From an uncultured Prochlorococcus sp. (GTDB lineage: Bacteria > Cyanobacteriota > Cyanobacteriia > PCC-6307 > Cyanobiaceae), in NCBI GenBank assembly GCA_902521995.1, contig CABYTO010000004.1:29862-93861 (forward strand): a stretch of DNA of 64,000 nt, written 5' to 3'. The notes under the pieces are model-generated. The model saw only the letters and a list, made by a program, of their open reading frames with translations, ran no database searches and had not been told where the DNA came from. Positions within the stretch are counted from its first letter, which is position 1. Each line of letters begins with the position of its first letter. The translations under genes were made by a program, and so were the position numbers. Of the stretch, positions 49,832-62,258 are shown one piece after another.

Positions 49832-50067
49832 CCAAAAAACCTGCGATTTTGTGAGATTTACTATTTACTTTTAATCTACTTAATATTTAAATCTTTAACT
49901 TTTCACTTAATAAAAAATCAACTATTAAATCTCGATTTCAACAAAAAATCAATCTAATAAAGAAGAATTAAATTTCATCAAATGCTAATAAAACATTAAT
50001 TGTGTAAGTTAAAAAAAAAAGAATTAAGTGAAATTTCAAGTAATTCCTTATCCTAACAGCTGCTATG

Positions 50068-50862
50068 TCAATTTAACAAGTCAAATTTAAACAAATCTTC
50101 AGCATTCTTAGATGACTCTCTAGCAATTGTAATTAATTCAGTAGATCTTAAATCTGCAATAAAATTAGCAACATTTTCAACAAATGCAGGTTCATTTCTT
50201 TTACCCCTATGAGGAACAGGAGCTAAAAATGGTGAGTCAGTTTCAATTAGGTATTTATCATTTGGTACTATTTTGGCACACTCATGAATTTCATGTGCTT
50301 TTGGGAAAGTTACTATTCCACTAAAACTGATGTAAAATCCAAGATCCAAAAATTGCTTCATTTCTTTTGGAGTTCCTGTCCAACAATGGAGTACACCATT
50401 AGGACATTTTCCTTTTTTAGAAAGATCACTACATATCTCAATCATTTCATTTGCAGCATCTCTGCAATGGATAATTACAGGCAATTTAAGTTCATAAGCT
50501 AGCTCCATTTGAGGAATAAGTGCTTCAATTTGCTGCGTTTTATTTTCATTCTTAAAAAAATCCAAGCCTAATTCGCCAATAGCTACAACTCTTATATCCT
50601 CCTGTGCTGATTTTCTTAAAAGAGATTTTGATTTTTCTTCCCATTTTTTTGCTTCTAGCGGGTGTAAACCAACTGAATAGTAAATTTCATTAAATTCATG
50701 AGATATTTTTTTCAATTTTGGAATTTCTGTTAGTTCACAACAAGCATGAACTAATTTTTTTACACCTCTTGAACGCAATCTTAGAACAACATCTTCAAGA
50801 TCTTTTTCGAAATTTTCAAATATTAAATGACAGTGGGAGTCTATGAGTTCGATATCGCTCAT
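50068..50862 (-). CDS. tatD: TatD family metal-dependent hydrolase (DNase)
   Basis: A 264-aa TIM-barrel hydrolase related to the TatD 3'-5' exonuclease. The metal-binding His pair is H10/H12 in LIDSHCHL, with AIGELGLDFF, PVIIHCRDA, VLHCWTGTP and the last Asp in LIETDSPFLAPVPHRGKRNEP. All expected motifs are present. It is 17 bases downstream of rpsT and is probably cotranscribed with it. The exact substrate of cyanobacterial members is uncertain. Confidence 0.93.
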   Translation of the reverse strand: MSDIELIDSHCHLIFENFEKDLEDVVLRLRSRGVKKLVHACCELTEIPKLKKISHEFNEIYYSVGLHPLEAKKWEEKSKSLLRKSAQEDIRVVAIGELGLDFFKNENKTQQIEALIPQMELAYELKLPVIIHCRDAANEMIEICSDLSKKGKCPNGVLHCWTGTPKEMKQFLDLGFYISFSGIVTFPKAHEIHECAKIVPNDKYLIETDSPFLAPVPHRGKRNEPAFVENVANFIADLRSTELITIARESSKNAEDLFKFDLLN

Positions 50863-50879
50863 AATCTTGATATGCCTTT

Positions 50880-51173
50880 TTATTTTGTGATAAGAGTATT
50901 TTTGACAAAATTATTAATTTTTGATTTTTTATTAGCACCGTTATTCTTGTGAAGAACATTTTTTTTAACTGCTTTATCGATTAAGCTAAAAGCTTTATTA
51001 AGACTTGATTTTACCAAATTTTTATTATCAACACTGGGGTCTTTTTTAAATTTTTCGCAATTTTCTAAAGTTTTTTTAGTCAAAGTTCTTAGTGTAGATT
51101 TGTATGACTTATTGATAAGACGATTTCTTTCAGCAATTTGGATTCTCTTTTTTGCAGATTTGTTATTGGCCAC
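50880..51173 (-). CDS. rpsT: 30S ribosomal protein S20
   Basis: Binds 16S rRNA early in 30S assembly. I set the start at GTG 51171-51173, giving 97 aa beginning (M)ANNKSAKKRIQIAERNRLINK, the usual S20 N-terminus; a longer frame exists upstream but has no family similarity. An AAGG about 8 bases before the GTG fits a ribosome-binding site. Very basic, all-helical sequence with AVKKNVLHKNNGANKKSKI near the end. The upstream neighbour hisD is divergent. Confidence 0.95.
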   Translation of the reverse strand: MANNKSAKKRIQIAERNRLINKSYKSTLRTLTKKTLENCEKFKKDPSVDNKNLVKSSLNKAFSLIDKAVKKNVLHKNNGANKKSKINNFVKNTLITK

Positions 51174-51293
51174 AAAGGATACCTTGATAGTAGATATTAA
51201 ATAATAACAAATAGATCGACTACTAATCAATAATATATAATTTAAAGAGCTATTAAATTGGACTAGAGCCTTTCAATTTAAAAAATTAAGAAT

Positions 51294-52580
51294 ATGAAGA
51301 TCATAAATAATAAAGAATACGCTATCCGTGAGTTAAAAAGGATTGCTACTCGAACTAACTCAGAAAACAATAACAAAATAAATGCGATTGTCGAAGAAAT
51401 ACTTCAAGAGGTAAAAAATTATGGAGATATAGCAGTGAAAAAATATACCAGAAAATTTGATGGTTTTGACCCCGACCCTATGCAAGTTAGTAAAGAGGAA
51501 TTAAAGGATGCATGGAATGAAATTGATAGCAGTTTAAAGCGCTCTCTTGAGGTAGCCTACAACAGAGTTAAAAAATTCCATGAAAAAGAAATTCCATCAT
51601 CCTTCTCTTTAAAAGGAGAACATGGTGATACAGTCCAAAGGAGGTGGACACCAGTGAAAAATGCAGGTATTTATATCCCAGGAGGCAGAGCTGCTTATCC
51701 AAGTACTGTTCTAATGAATGCAATACCTGCAACAGTAGCAGGAGTTGAAGAAATCATAATGGTATCTCCTGGAAATAGGGAAGGGAAAATAAACAAAACT
51801 GTTCTTGCTGCAGCTCACCTAACAGGAATCAATAAAGTTTTTAGAGTTGGTGGAGCGCAGGCAATTGGTGCTTTAGCATTTGGCACAAAACAAATTAATA
51901 AAGTTGATGTTATTACTGGTCCAGGTAATATTTATGTAACTACTGCAAAAAAACTAATTTATGGCTCTACAGGAATTGATTCTTTAGCAGGGCCAAGTGA
52001 AATATTAATCATTGCAGATGAAACCGCTAAAAGCACTCTTATAGCATCTGATCTACTCGCACAAGCAGAGCATGACCCGTTGGCTTCTTCAATACTTCTA
52101 ACTACATCAAATAATCAGGCAAAAGAAGTTTTAGAAGAAATTTATAAAAAAATAGATAATCATCCAAGAAAAGAAATTTGCTTTGAGTCAATAAAAAATT
52201 GGGGATTAATTGTTGTCTGCGAAAATTACAAATCATGTATCGAATTAAGCAATAACTTTGCTCCAGAACACCTAGAAATATTAGCTTTAGATTCAAAAAA
52301 GATTCTTCAAGGAATAGAAAATGCAGGAGCAATTTTTTTAGGTAAATGGACCCCGGAAGCTGTGGGGGATTATCTTGCCGGACCAAATCATACTTTACCA
52401 ACATCAGGAAATTCTAGATTTAGCGGTTCTCTAGGAGTTGAAACTTTTATGAAAAATACTTCAATAATAGAATTTAATGAAAAAAGTTTAAAAGCTACCA
52501 GCCTTGATATTATTAACCTCGCTAATAGTGAGGGATTACATAGCCATGCTAATTCAGTCCAAATAAGATTTGAAGATTAG
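51294..52580 (+). CDS. hisD: Histidinol dehydrogenase
   Basis: Two-step NAD-linked oxidation of histidinol to histidine, the last steps of the pathway. The 428-aa product has [42 protein letters not shown], the zinc-region sequence [13 protein letters not shown] and [17 protein letters not shown], and the family [17 protein letters not shown] near the end. Length and motif order are normal. Its TAG stop overlaps the rpiA stop by 4 bases. Confidence 0.97.
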   Translation: MKIINNKEYAIRELKRIATRTNSENNNKINAIVEEILQEVKNYGDIAVKKYTRKFDGFDPDPMQVSKEELKDAWNEIDSSLKRSLEVAYNRVKKFHEKEIPSSFSLKGEHGDTVQRRWTPVKNAGIYIPGGRAAYPSTVLMNAIPATVAGVEEIIMVSPGNREGKINKTVLAAAHLTGINKVFRVGGAQAIGALAFGTKQINKVDVITGPGNIYVTTAKKLIYGSTGIDSLAGPSEILIIADETAKSTLIASDLLAQAEHDPLASSILLTTSNNQAKEVLEEIYKKIDNHPRKEICFESIKNWGLIVVCENYKSCIELSNNFAPEHLEILALDSKKILQGIENAGAIFLGKWTPEAVGDYLAGPNHTLPTSGNSRFSGSLGVETFMKNTSIIEFNEKSLKATSLDIINLANSEGLHSHANSVQIRFED

Positions 52581-53290
52581 CAAACTTTTGAGGGAGAATA
52601 AACAACTGGAATACTGTTTTCAACTTTACCAACCAATACTTTATCTGTAAGATCAACAAATAATCCATTCTCTAATACACCAGGAATATTATTGAGACTC
52701 AATTCAGTATCTTTTGGATTCTTAATACCATCATTAAACAATACATCTAGAATTAGATTGCCTTGATCAGTAACAACTGGACCAGCTTTTTTTGTAGCCA
52801 TTCTTAGACTAGAGCTACCTTTCATATCTGAGATCATATCCTGTACTTGTTTCCAAGCATTCGGAAGTACCTCTACAGGTAAAGGAAATGATTCATTTAA
52901 GTTTTCTACAAGTTTAGTTTCATCAACTACGATCAACAATTGATCAGCTTTAGATGCCACTAACTTTTCTCTAACATGACATGCTCCTCCTCCTTTAATT
53001 AATTGAAAGCTCGGATCAACTTCATCAGCTCCATCAATAGCTAAATCGATTTGGGAAACAGAAGCTAAATCGATAAGCGGTATATCCAGTTCAAGAGCTA
53101 AAACTTCTGACTGAAAAGAAGTTGCAACACCTCTTATATTTTTAAGTTTTCCAGAACGTATTTCGTCTGCAAGGCTTTTTATCATGAGAGCAGCAGTAGA
53201 TCCAGATCCTAGTCCCAGTATCATGTCATTTTGTACTTCCTTAATTGCTGCATCAGCAACTATTTTTTTCATTTGAGTTTGTGAATCCAA
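52577..53290 (-). CDS. rpiA: Ribose-5-phosphate isomerase A
   Basis: Interconverts ribose 5-phosphate and ribulose 5-phosphate in the Calvin cycle and pentose phosphate pathway. The 237-aa product has [18 protein letters not shown], the active-site [31 protein letters not shown], and VEVLPNAW. No signal or unusual domain is seen. It lies between hisD (convergent) and the HtrA gene (same strand, 46 bases upstream). Confidence 0.96.
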   Translation of the reverse strand: MDSQTQMKKIVADAAIKEVQNDMILGLGSGSTAALMIKSLADEIRSGKLKNIRGVATSFQSEVLALELDIPLIDLASVSQIDLAIDGADEVDPSFQLIKGGGACHVREKLVASKADQLLIVVDETKLVENLNESFPLPVEVLPNAWKQVQDMISDMKGSSSLRMATKKAGPVVTDQGNLILDVLFNDGIKNPKDTELSLNNIPGVLENGLFVDLTDKVLVGKVENSIPVVYSPSKVC

Positions 53291-53336
53291 AATTTTTTCT
53301 TCTTAGTTTATAAATTATTAAATTTCAATGGGTGAT

Positions 53337-54467
<1,131 letters not shown>

Positions 54468-54623
54468 TTATCTAGAGTTTATAAATTCATTATTTCAATT
54501 TAATTGAAGAAATTTATAATCGTTGTTTTTTTGTTTACATCCATAAAATACAAATTTTCGAAATTTTATAGAAAAAAATTTTTTATGTGTGAAAATTACT
54601 TTAAATCAGATTAATAGATAAAT

Positions 54624-55091
54624 TTGAATAAAGAAAACTTAAGTAAACTAGAAAACCTTATAAAAAAAGTTGCCATTGAATGGGATCTCAAAATCTGCAG
54701 TTTAAATATTCAAACCAATCAAAATCCCATAGTTGTAAAAATCATTATAAAAAAAACTAATGGAGATGATATTTCACTTGAAGATTGTGCTTTATTTAAT
54801 GCCCCAGCATCTGAAGAAATAGAAAATTCAAATCTTTTAAATTGTTCATATGTGTTAGAAATTAGTAGTCAAGGGGTCAGTGATGAATTAACCTCAGAAA
54901 GAGACTTCAAAACTTTCAAGGGTTTTCCAGTTAATGTTCAGTTAAACCAGAAAAATTCCAAAAGAAAATTTCTTAATGGTTTACTCTATGAAAAGTCTAA
55001 AGATTATTTAGCCATTAACATAAAAGGGAAGATAAAAAAAATCCCTTTTGATGAAGTTCTAAAAATTAGTCTTTGCACATTAAAAGATTAA
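54624..55091 (+). CDS. rimP: Ribosome maturation factor RimP
   Basis: Helps 30S subunit maturation. The 155-aa product has the N-terminal domain strand pattern ([27 protein letters not shown]), the [13 protein letters not shown] segment, [30 protein letters not shown] and a C-terminal SH3-like part. The start is a TTG at 54624-54626 ([13 protein letters not shown]); no better ATG lies nearby. It opens the conserved rimP-nusA-ylxR-infB run, which strongly supports the call. Confidence 0.92.
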   Translation: MNKENLSKLENLIKKVAIEWDLKICSLNIQTNQNPIVVKIIIKKTNGDDISLEDCALFNAPASEEIENSNLLNCSYVLEISSQGVSDELTSERDFKTFKGFPVNVQLNQKNSKRKFLNGLLYEKSKDYLAINIKGKIKKIPFDEVLKISLCTLKD

Positions 55092-55126
55092 TTATTTTCA
55101 AAAATTATCCATTTCACCCATCATAG

Positions 55127-56530
55127 ATGGCATTAGTTATTCTCCCAGGTTTAAACAATCTCATTGAAGATATTAGTGAGGAAAAAAAGTTACCTCCTAA
55201 CGTAGTGGAAGCTGCCTTACGCGAAGCTTTACTAAAAGGTTATGAAAAATATAGAAGAACTTTTTACATCGGAGTTAACGAAGATCCATTTGATGAAGAA
55301 TACTTTAGTAATTTTGATGTTGGATTAGATCTAGATGAAGAGGGTTATAGGATTCTATCAAGCAAAATAATTGTAGAAGAAGTTGAAAGCGAAGATCATC
55401 AAATATCTTTAATAGAAGTTAAACAAGTAGCTGATGATGCTCAAATAGGGGACACTGTTGTTCTAGACGTTACTCCAGAAAAAGAGGATTTTGGGCGAAT
55501 GGCAGCTTCAACAACAAAGCAAGTTTTAGCCCAAAAATTAAGAGATCAACAAAGAAAAATGATCCAAGAAGAATTTGCAGATTTGGAAGATCCTGTTTTA
55601 ACTGCAAGAGTTATAAGATTTGAAAGACAATCAGTAATTATGGGAGTTAGTTCGGGTATTGGTAGACCTGAAGTAGAGGCCGAACTTCCAAAACGAGATC
55701 AATTACCAAATGATAATTATAGAGCAAATGCAACTTTCAAAGTCTTCTTGAAAGAAGTTAGTGAAATAGCTAGAAAAGGACCACAACTTTTTGTAAGTAG
55801 AGCAAATGCTGGATTAGTCGTTTATTTATTTGAAAATGAAGTACCGGAAATTCAAGAGGGTACAGTCAAAATTGTTGCTGTTTCAAGAGAAGCTAATCCT
55901 CCTTCAAGAGCTGTTGGTCCAAGAACAAAAGTAGCTGTTGATAGCGTCGAGCAAGAAGTTGACCCTGTAGGTGCTTGTATTGGAGCACGGGGAGCAAGAA
56001 TCCAACAAGTAGTAAATGAATTAAGAGGAGAAAAAATTGATGTTATTAAATGGTCTTCTGACCCAATTCAGTATATTTTAAATTCTTTAAGTCCTGCCAA
56101 AGTTGATCTCGTGAGACTTGTTGACCCAGCAGGTCAACACGCACACGTATTAGTTCCTCCTGATCAATTGAGTCTCGCAATTGGTAGAGAAGGACAAAAT
56201 GTAAGACTTGCAGCAAGATTAACTGGTTGGAAGATTGATGTAAAAAATTCACATGAATACGATCAAGAAGCAGAAGATGCTGCAGTCTCTGAATTAATAA
56301 TTCAAAGGGAAGATGAAGAGAATCTACAACGAGAAGCTGAGCTTAGATTAGAAGCAGAACAAGCTGAACGTGCTGCTGAAGATGCAAGATTAAGAGAGCT
56401 TTATCCCCTTCCTGAAGATGACGATGAATATGGACAAGAAACATATGAAGAAGACACCTTCTCAGATAGTGATCCACTAGAGACTGTTCAAGATACTGAG
56501 ATATCTGCCAAAGAGGAGAAAAAACGGTGA
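55127..56530 (+). CDS. nusA: Transcription elongation/termination factor NusA
   Basis: Binds RNA polymerase and nascent RNA to control pausing, termination and antitermination. The 467-aa product has the N-terminal polymerase-binding domain (1-120), an S1 domain (about 130-210, [33 protein letters not shown]), and two KH domains ([28 protein letters not shown] and [23 protein letters not shown]). A long acidic coiled tail (about 385-467, Glu/Ala/Asp-rich) replaces the E. coli acidic repeats. Its TGA stop overlaps the GTG start of ylxR. Confidence 0.97.
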   Translation: MALVILPGLNNLIEDISEEKKLPPNVVEAALREALLKGYEKYRRTFYIGVNEDPFDEEYFSNFDVGLDLDEEGYRILSSKIIVEEVESEDHQISLIEVKQVADDAQIGDTVVLDVTPEKEDFGRMAASTTKQVLAQKLRDQQRKMIQEEFADLEDPVLTARVIRFERQSVIMGVSSGIGRPEVEAELPKRDQLPNDNYRANATFKVFLKEVSEIARKGPQLFVSRANAGLVVYLFENEVPEIQEGTVKIVAVSREANPPSRAVGPRTKVAVDSVEQEVDPVGACIGARGARIQQVVNELRGEKIDVIKWSSDPIQYILNSLSPAKVDLVRLVDPAGQHAHVLVPPDQLSLAIGREGQNVRLAARLTGWKIDVKNSHEYDQEAEDAAVSELIIQREDEENLQREAELRLEAEQAERAAEDARLRELYPLPEDDDEYGQETYEEDTFSDSDPLETVQDTEISAKEEKKR

Positions 56531-56799
56531 TACAACAAATCCCTGTTTTGCGTGTATGCATTTCATGTAGGAAAACATATGACCGAAAAAATCTTTTAAA
56601 GATTACTAAAGATTATAAGCAAGGCATCATGCTTCAAAAGGGAATGGGGAGATCAGCTTACATTTGCAAGTCAAAAAAATGCTACTCAGATTCCAAGATC
56701 AAAAAAAAGCTTCAAAAAGCTTTAAAAACGTTTTTAGAACCTGAATTTGTTGAAATTTTTGAAAAAGAAATTACAAGCTACAATAACTATCCCCATTAA
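56527..56799 (+). CDS. ylxR: YlxR family RNA-binding protein (DUF448)
   Basis: A 90-aa basic protein with the YlxR core RVCISCRKTYDRKNLLKITKDYKQGI and GRSAYICKSKKCYSDSKIKKKLQKAL. GTG at 56527 overlaps the nusA stop by 4 bases, so the two are translationally coupled. YlxR is a nucleoid/RNA-associated protein of uncertain role found between nusA and infB in most bacteria. The paired cysteines (CISC...CKSKKC) are present. Confidence 0.93.
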   Translation: MIQQIPVLRVCISCRKTYDRKNLLKITKDYKQGIMLQKGMGRSAYICKSKKCYSDSKIKKKLQKALKTFLEPEFVEIFEKEITSYNNYPH

Positions 56800-56855
56800 G
56801 GGAATATAATTAAATTAAATCCTCTTCAATTTCAAAAGAGTACAAATCAGATTAA

Positions 56856-59800
56856 ATGACTATCAGCGATAAAATCAGAATTTATGAACTTTCCAGAGAC
56901 TTAAATCTGGAAAATAAAGATATATTGGATGCCGCTCAAAAACTTTCAATTTCGGTAAAAAGCCACAGTAGTTCAATTAGTGCAGAGGAAGCAAAAAAAA
57001 TAAAAAATCTTATTAATAAAAAAAATTCAGATAAAAAAATTCTTTCTATTAAGAAACCTTCGATTAAAAAAGAAAATTATAAACAAAACAAAGAAAATGA
57101 ATCTTCAGTTATCTCTTCTATGAAAGGGAAACCTCTTAAAGACAATTCAAACAAAAACCCATTGTTGATTAAACCTCTTAATAAACCTGAGAATCAAAAA
57201 ATAATTTCAAATAAACCTACAAATCTCAAAAAACCCACAAATACAAACAGTTCACAATCTCGAGTAAATCTTACAAATACAAATATAAATAGTAAACCTT
57301 CACAGAATTTAAACCAAGATAAAAAAACTTTCGAAAATAACACAACCCCACCTATCAAAAGTCCGGCAAAACCACCTATTCAATTAATTGCAAAGCCTAA
57401 AAATATAAATAATAATGTTAAATCTTATAGATCTTCCCAGAATATCTCAGGTGCAGGGGATGAAAGACGACTATCAAACAAACCTGATCAAAATACGAAC
57501 TATCCTACAACAAAAAATTTTAATAATATAATTAAAACACCTGAGCTCGTAGGAGCTCCAATAAGAAGAGAAGATCCAAAAATAAATCCTAATAAGCAAA
57601 ATAATAAGCAAAATAATAAGCAAAATAATAAGCAAAACATTGCTTTTAAACAAACTGCCTCAAACAGACCTGGTTCTCCCAACAGACCTGGCATGCCCAA
57701 TAGGCCTGGTTTAAGAAACAAACCTTCAGATCAAGGCAGGCCTGGCTCATTTAATAGGCAAGGCAATTCCAATAGACCTGGTTCTCCCAACAGAACTGGC
57801 ATGCCCAATAGGCCTGGTTTAAGAAACAAACCTTCAGATCAAGGCAGGCCTGGCTCATTTAATAGGCAAGGCAATCCCAATAGACCTGTTTCTCCCAACA
57901 GACCTGGCATGCCCAATAGGCCTGGTTCTAAATACAATGGCCAAAATTCCTCTGGGATAAGGAAGCCAGTATCACCTAACGAACTTTTACAACTTCAAAA
58001 AAATAGTAACTCTGAGAAAGATAACCTAGGTAAAAAGAATAACGCAAAACAAAATATAGATGCCCCTAAGCAGAAGGTGAAAGCGCCTAATAGTCGTCCA
58101 AATGCTACTCCAAGTTCCAAAAAACCTCCTCATAGAACATTTTCAAATAGTTCAAAGAAACCTGGGAAGACAGACTGGGACGATAGCGCAAAACTTGAAG
58201 CATTAAGAAGTAAAAATCCTCAAAAACAAAGGCAGAAAGTTCATATTATTGGTGAAAATGAGGATTCATTAACATCTGAAACCAGTGGATATTCAGGTGA
58301 GAAAATTTCAATTTTATCAGCAAGTCTGGCTCGTCCCAAGAAAGAAAAGTCTGAAGAAACTAAATCTCAAAAATCTATCAAACAATTTAAGAAGAAGAAA
58401 AAAGAGACCACAAGACAAAGGCAGAAAAGAAGAGCAATGGAATTAAAGGCTGCCAAAGAGGCCAAACAAGTAAGACCTGAAATGATAATAGTTCCCGAAG
58501 ATAATTTAACTGTTCAAGAATTAGCTGATAAATTAAGCCTTGAAAGTTCTGAAATAATCAAATCTCTTTTCTTCAAAGGCATAACGGCAACTGTTACTCA
58601 ATCACTTGACTTAGCAACTATCGAAACAGTAGCGGAAGAATTTGGGGTGCCTGTTTTACAAGATGATATCCAAGAAGCTGCTGAGAAAACAGTTGATATG
58701 ATTGAATCTGATGATATTGATAATCTAATAAGAAGACCGCCTGTTATTACAGTAATGGGGCATGTAGATCATGGCAAAACAAGTCTTTTAGATTCCATCA
58801 GAGAATCCAGAGTAGCTTCCGGGGAAGCAGGGGGCATCACTCAACACATAGGAGCTTATCAAGTTGAATTTGAACATGAATCTCAAAAGAAAAAATTAAC
58901 TTTTCTTGATACCCCTGGTCATGAAGCCTTTACTGCAATGAGAGCAAGGGGTACAAAGGTTACAGATGTAGCTGTTCTTGTAGTTGCTGCAGATGATGGT
59001 TGCAGACCTCAAACACTAGAAGCTATCAGTCATGCAAGAGCTGCAAAAGTACCAATAGTTGTTGCAATAAATAAAATTGACAAAGAAGGGGCATCTCCAG
59101 ACAGAGTAAAGCAAGAACTATCAGAAAAAGATTTAATTGCTGAAGATTGGGGAGGAGATACAGTGATGGTTCCAGTAAGTGCTATCAAAAAACAAAACAT
59201 TGATAAATTACTCGAAATGATTTTATTAGTTTCTGAAGTTGAAGATCTACAAGCTAACCCTGATAGATTTGCAAAAGGTACTGTTATTGAAGCCCACCTA
59301 GACAAAGCAAAAGGCCCTGTGGCTACTTTATTAGTACAAAATGGAACCTTGAAATCTGGAGATGTTTTAGCTGCGGGTTCTGTCCTTGGAAAAATTAGAG
59401 CAATGGTTGATGAACATGGCAATAGAATCAAAGAAGCAGGGCCATCATTCCCAGTTGAAGCGCTAGGATTCAGTGAAGTACCCACTGCAGGAGATGAATT
59501 CGAAGTCTACCCTGATGAGAAAACTGGTCGAGCCATTGTCGGAGAAAGGGCAACTGATGCTAGAGCCACAAAATTAGCTCAGCAAATGGCCTCTAGAAGA
59601 GTCAGCTTATCATCATTATCAACTCAAGCAAATGATGGAGAACTAAAGGAGTTAAACTTAATTCTTAAGGCTGATGTTCAAGGTAGTGTTGAAGCTATAT
59701 TAGGATCACTAGAACAATTACCAAAAAATGAAGTTCAAGTCAGAGTCCTACTTTCTGCTCCCGGAGAAATAACTGAGACGGATATCGATCTCGCTGCTGC

Positions 59801-60260
59801 ATCTGGGTCAGTAATCATTGGATTTAACACCTCATTAGCTTCCGGCGCGAAGAGAGCAGCTGATGCTAATGACGTTGACATAAGAGAATATGAAGTAATT
59901 TATAAACTCTTAGAAGATATTCAGTTGGCCATGGAAGGGCTACTTGAACCCGATCTTGTCGAAGAATCATTAGGGAAAGCTGAAGTTAGAGCAACTTTCG
60001 CAGTCGGTAAAGGAGCTATTGCAGGCTGTTATATACAAACTGGCAAATTACAAAGGAATTGCTCGCTGAGAGTTATTAGATCAGAGAAAGTAATATTTGA
60101 GGGTAATTTAGACTCTCTAAAAAGAGCTAAAGATGATGTAAAAGAAGTAAATACGGGATTTGAATGTGGAGTTGGCTGCGATAAATTCTCTTCATGGACT
60201 GAAGGAGATGTAATCGAAGCATTTAAATTTGTGACCAAAAAGAGGACCTTATCACAATAA
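56856..60260 (+). CDS. infB: Translation initiation factor IF-2
   Basis: GTPase that delivers initiator tRNA to the ribosome. The 1134-aa product has an N-terminal IF2N domain ([34 protein letters not shown]), a long disordered region (about 65-525) with Asn/Pro/Lys-rich repeats, a second IF2N-like segment ([30 protein letters not shown], about 550-580), and the G domain near residue 634 with [16 protein letters not shown] and NKID. Domains II to IV follow. The disordered linker holds two tandem repeats described separately. The gene closes the rimP-nusA-ylxR-infB run. Confidence 0.98.
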   Translation: MTISDKIRIYELSRDLNLENKDILDAAQKLSISVKSHSSSISAEEAKKIKNLINKKNSDKKILSIKKPSIKKENYKQNKENESSVISSMKGKPLKDNSNKNPLLIKPLNKPENQKIISNKPTNLKKPTNTNSSQSRVNLTNTNINSKPSQNLNQDKKTFENNTTPPIKSPAKPPIQLIAKPKNINNNVKSYRSSQNISGAGDERRLSNKPDQNTNYPTTKNFNNIIKTPELVGAPIRREDPKINPNKQNNKQNNKQNNKQNIAFKQTASNRPGSPNRPGMPNRPGLRNKPSDQGRPGSFNRQGNSNRPGSPNRTGMPNRPGLRNKPSDQGRPGSFNRQGNPNRPVSPNRPGMPNRPGSKYNGQNSSGIRKPVSPNELLQLQKNSNSEKDNLGKKNNAKQNIDAPKQKVKAPNSRPNATPSSKKPPHRTFSNSSKKPGKTDWDDSAKLEALRSKNPQKQRQKVHIIGENEDSLTSETSGYSGEKISILSASLARPKKEKSEETKSQKSIKQFKKKKKETTRQRQKRRAMELKAAKEAKQVRPEMIIVPEDNLTVQELADKLSLESSEIIKSLFFKGITATVTQSLDLATIETVAEEFGVPVLQDDIQEAAEKTVDMIESDDIDNLIRRPPVITVMGHVDHGKTSLLDSIRESRVASGEAGGITQHIGAYQVEFEHESQKKKLTFLDTPGHEAFTAMRARGTKVTDVAVLVVAADDGCRPQTLEAISHARAAKVPIVVAINKIDKEGASPDRVKQELSEKDLIAEDWGGDTVMVPVSAIKKQNIDKLLEMILLVSEVEDLQANPDRFAKGTVIEAHLDKAKGPVATLLVQNGTLKSGDVLAAGSVLGKIRAMVDEHGNRIKEAGPSFPVEALGFSEVPTAGDEFEVYPDEKTGRAIVGERATDARATKLAQQMASRRVSLSSLSTQANDGELKELNLILKADVQGSVEAILGSLEQLPKNEVQVRVLLSAPGEITETDIDLAAASGSVIIGFNTSLASGAKRAADANDVDIREYEVIYKLLEDIQLAMEGLLEPDLVEESLGKAEVRATFAVGKGAIAGCYIQTGKLQRNCSLRVIRSEKVIFEGNLDSLKRAKDDVKEVNTGFECGVGCDKFSSWTEGDVIEAFKFVTKKRTLSQ
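57591..57638 (+). repeat. Four 12-base tandem repeats in infB (NKQN)
   Basis: The unit AATAAGCAAAAT occurs four times in a row (last copy ends AAAAC), encoding four NKQN units in the disordered linker of IF-2. It is in frame and so can vary in number without breaking the gene. Confidence 0.9.
57663..57932 (+). repeat. 108-base tandem repeat in infB (36-aa [12 protein letters not shown] unit)
   Basis: Copies start at 57663, 57771 and 57879; the first two are full (108 bases each), the third is about half. Each encodes a Gly/Pro/Asn/Arg-rich unit built on NRPG. Identity between copies is very high at the base level, pointing to recent duplication. The frame is kept. Confidence 0.9.
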
Positions 60261-60276
60261 TTAAACATCTAGCTTA

Positions 60277-60513
60277 TTAATCTCTATTTCTTTCAAAGAT
60301 TAATAAAGTAGGAAATATTACACAAGCACCCAACTGTATAAGAAGGTTATTTTGCTGTAATTCATTTCCGCTTGCAATTCTGGAAAGCATTATTAGAAGT
60401 CCCAAAAATGCAGAACCACTAAAAGCTACCCACAATATTCTTCTCAAACCCTTGAAAGGAGTTTGAGATTCCTTTAGTAATTTCTTTTTTAATTCAGGAT
60501 CTATTTTTGACAT
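60277..60513 (-). CDS. DUF3493 family small membrane protein
   Basis: A 78-aa protein (start at ATG 60511-60513; an upstream in-frame TTG is less likely because GAGAGAA lies just before the ATG). It has MSKIDPELKKKLLKESQTPFKGLRRILWVAFSGSAFLGLLIMLSRIASG, a conserved-looking start, and two membrane helices (about 27-44 and 55-72). I recognise it as DUF3493, a cyanobacterial/plastid family related to LPA2-type photosystem II assembly proteins. That link is an inference. It is convergent with infB. Confidence 0.75.
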   Translation of the reverse strand: MSKIDPELKKKLLKESQTPFKGLRRILWVAFSGSAFLGLLIMLSRIASGNELQQNNLLIQLGACVIFPTLLIFERNRD

Positions 60514-60567
60514 AAATTCTCTCAATAATAAAATTAAGTCTATAAGAAAAATTTAATTTTTAATATT

Positions 60568-60639
60568 GCCGGTATAGCTCAGCGGTAGAGCAACTGTTTC
60601 GTAAACAGTAGGTCATTGGTTCAATTCCAATTATCGGCA
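60568..60639 (+). tRNA. tRNA-Thr (CGU anticodon)
   Basis: A complete cloverleaf can be drawn: acceptor GCCGGTA/TATCGGC (with one G-U pair), D arm GCTC/GAGC, anticodon stem ACTGT/ACAGT with loop TTCGTAA (anticodon CGT at 60600-60602), T arm ATTGG/CCAAT with loop TTCAATT, and discriminator A at 60639. No CCA is encoded. It lies on the plus strand, 24 bases before the next gene. Confidence 0.95.
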
Positions 60640-60663
60640 TTAAAAAACAAATTAAAACTTAAA

Positions 60664-62217
60664 ATGATAGATAAAATCTTAAAACTTAAATATCTTTCTA
60701 AATTATTTATTTTTATTCCTGTTATATTTTATTTTGGCAAGAGAAGTTATATTGCCTTTGATGAAGGGTTTTATGCATTACAAGCTAGATGGATACTAGA
60801 TAAAGGGAACTGGACTATTCCTCTTTGGTGGGATGAATATGTTTTAGATAGAACAATAGGATTACAGTTTTTAATAGCAAAATCACAAGACTTATTTGGA
60901 AGAAATATGTTTTCTGCATATCTACCAACAACAGTAGCTTCAATATTGATGCTATTTACAACCTATAAATTACATGAAGAATTATTTAATAAAAAATATG
61001 CAATTATATCTCCACTAATCCTTTCTACTACATATCTATGGTTTGACTACTCTCACTTAGCCACTCAAGATATTATTTATTCATGTTTAGTAACTATTGG
61101 AGTATTAGCTCTAGTCAAAATAAAAAGTAAAGATAACAAATTTTATATTCTGCTTTTTGGAATTTGGATTGGTCTAGCTTTTATGATGAAAACTTTTTTA
61201 GTTTTTGTACCATTATTATCACTCCTCCCATATTTGTTTTTAAAAAAAAATTTTCTATTTAACAAATTCTTTTGGTTGGGACTACTAATTGGATTTATTC
61301 CTTTTTTATTATGGACATCATCAATTAACCCTTATTTAGACAAAAATATTATTTTTTACTTAGTTGAAAAGTTTAATTTTTTATCTAGTAAAAATGCTTT
61401 TACAAATCCTTTCTATTATTATTTTTGGAATGTACCAGTCACATTTCTGCCATGGAGTTTTTTTGCAATTATTGGCACTATTTATAATATCTTTAATAAA
61501 AATGAGAATAAATATATACTTAGTTTTTTCCCCTTAATTTTATTAGCAACTATTAGCATTTTCTCTACAAAAACACCCTACTATACATTACAAATCTCAT
61601 CTATTTTTTCATTAAATACTTTTGTAGGAATAAGATATTTGTTTAATTCAAAAAAATATAGTCGATTTTCTATATTTATAACTTCAAAAATAATTCCATT
61701 ATTTATATTTGCCCTAACTTTCACGTATTTTTTTCTCTTTAAAGATTTAGTTAACTTTAACTCTAAGGAAAATACATTTATAATTCTAGGATTATTATTT
61801 TTCGGATTATCTTGGACATTAATAAAACATAAAAATTCGTTCAAAGAAATATTAATAACTCTCATAATTGGGCCTTACTTATTTACTTCATTTCTTTTGC
61901 AATCAGGTTTATTCACTGATAGATCAAGAGAACTAAGAGAGAAAATGGAATATGTTGCATCCCTTGATATAGTGAATAATCAACCGATAATGGTTGATAA
62001 AAAAGGAATAAAAAACTCAATATCGCAATCAAAAATCATAAGAATTTCTCTATTAACTCCTAAACTAGGTGAGGGACTAGAAAGTATTGATCATTTAAAA
62101 AAATCAGAATTAGCATGGACAACCGACATACAAAAAATTAAAAATAATTCTTATACTTACGAAGTGATATACGAAAATGATACTTTAAGCCCATGGAAAT
62201 TAATTTTAAAAAAGTAA
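60664..62217 (+). CDS. GT39/ArnT-type membrane glycosyltransferase
   Basis: A 517-aa polytopic protein of the dolichyl-phosphate-mannose/ArnT family. The start is ATG 60664; a longer frame begins inside the tRNA gene and is not credible. The first lumenal loop has the family signature with the catalytic acidic pair (SYIAFDEGFYALQARWILDKGNWTIPLWWDEYVLDRTIGLQF). About ten membrane helices follow. ArnT-like enzymes move a sugar from a polyprenyl carrier to a lipid or protein outside the membrane. The acceptor here is unknown. The next gene is a cytoplasmic GT2 that could supply the carrier-linked sugar. Confidence 0.82.
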   Translation: MIDKILKLKYLSKLFIFIPVIFYFGKRSYIAFDEGFYALQARWILDKGNWTIPLWWDEYVLDRTIGLQFLIAKSQDLFGRNMFSAYLPTTVASILMLFTTYKLHEELFNKKYAIISPLILSTTYLWFDYSHLATQDIIYSCLVTIGVLALVKIKSKDNKFYILLFGIWIGLAFMMKTFLVFVPLLSLLPYLFLKKNFLFNKFFWLGLLIGFIPFLLWTSSINPYLDKNIIFYLVEKFNFLSSKNAFTNPFYYYFWNVPVTFLPWSFFAIIGTIYNIFNKNENKYILSFFPLILLATISIFSTKTPYYTLQISSIFSLNTFVGIRYLFNSKKYSRFSIFITSKIIPLFIFALTFTYFFLFKDLVNFNSKENTFIILGLLFFGLSWTLIKHKNSFKEILITLIIGPYLFTSFLLQSGLFTDRSRELREKMEYVASLDIVNNQPIMVDKKGIKNSISQSKIIRISLLTPKLGEGLESIDHLKKSELAWTTDIQKIKNNSYTYEVIYENDTLSPWKLILKK

Positions 62218-62258
62218 AAAATCAATATATAATAAAACGTGTTTTGTAATATTTAATA

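Noticed and set aside
49960..50040. Inverted repeat AAATTTCA...TGAAATTT between rpoB and tatD
   Set aside because: The arms are about 50 bases apart and made of A/T words common in this genome; not convincing as a terminator or RNA gene.
51174..51230. Longer N-terminus for ribosomal protein S20
   Set aside because: The extra 19 residues have no similarity to S20, while the GTG at 51173 gives the normal start with an AAGG before it.
57500..57721. 73-aa minus-strand frame with [13 protein letters not shown]
   Set aside because: It is the antisense reading of the NKQN repeats in infB, not a membrane protein.
57591..57932. Possible CRISPR-like direct repeats
   Set aside because: Units are contiguous, in frame and without unique spacers; they encode a disordered linker.
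59030..59485. 151-aa minus-strand frame inside infB
   Set aside because: Antisense to the conserved G domain of IF-2; Ser/Thr/Pro-rich shadow with no family features.
60616..60663. Longer N-terminus for the GT39 gene
   Set aside because: This extension starts inside the tRNA-Thr gene; ATG 60664 is followed directly by the family-like sequence.
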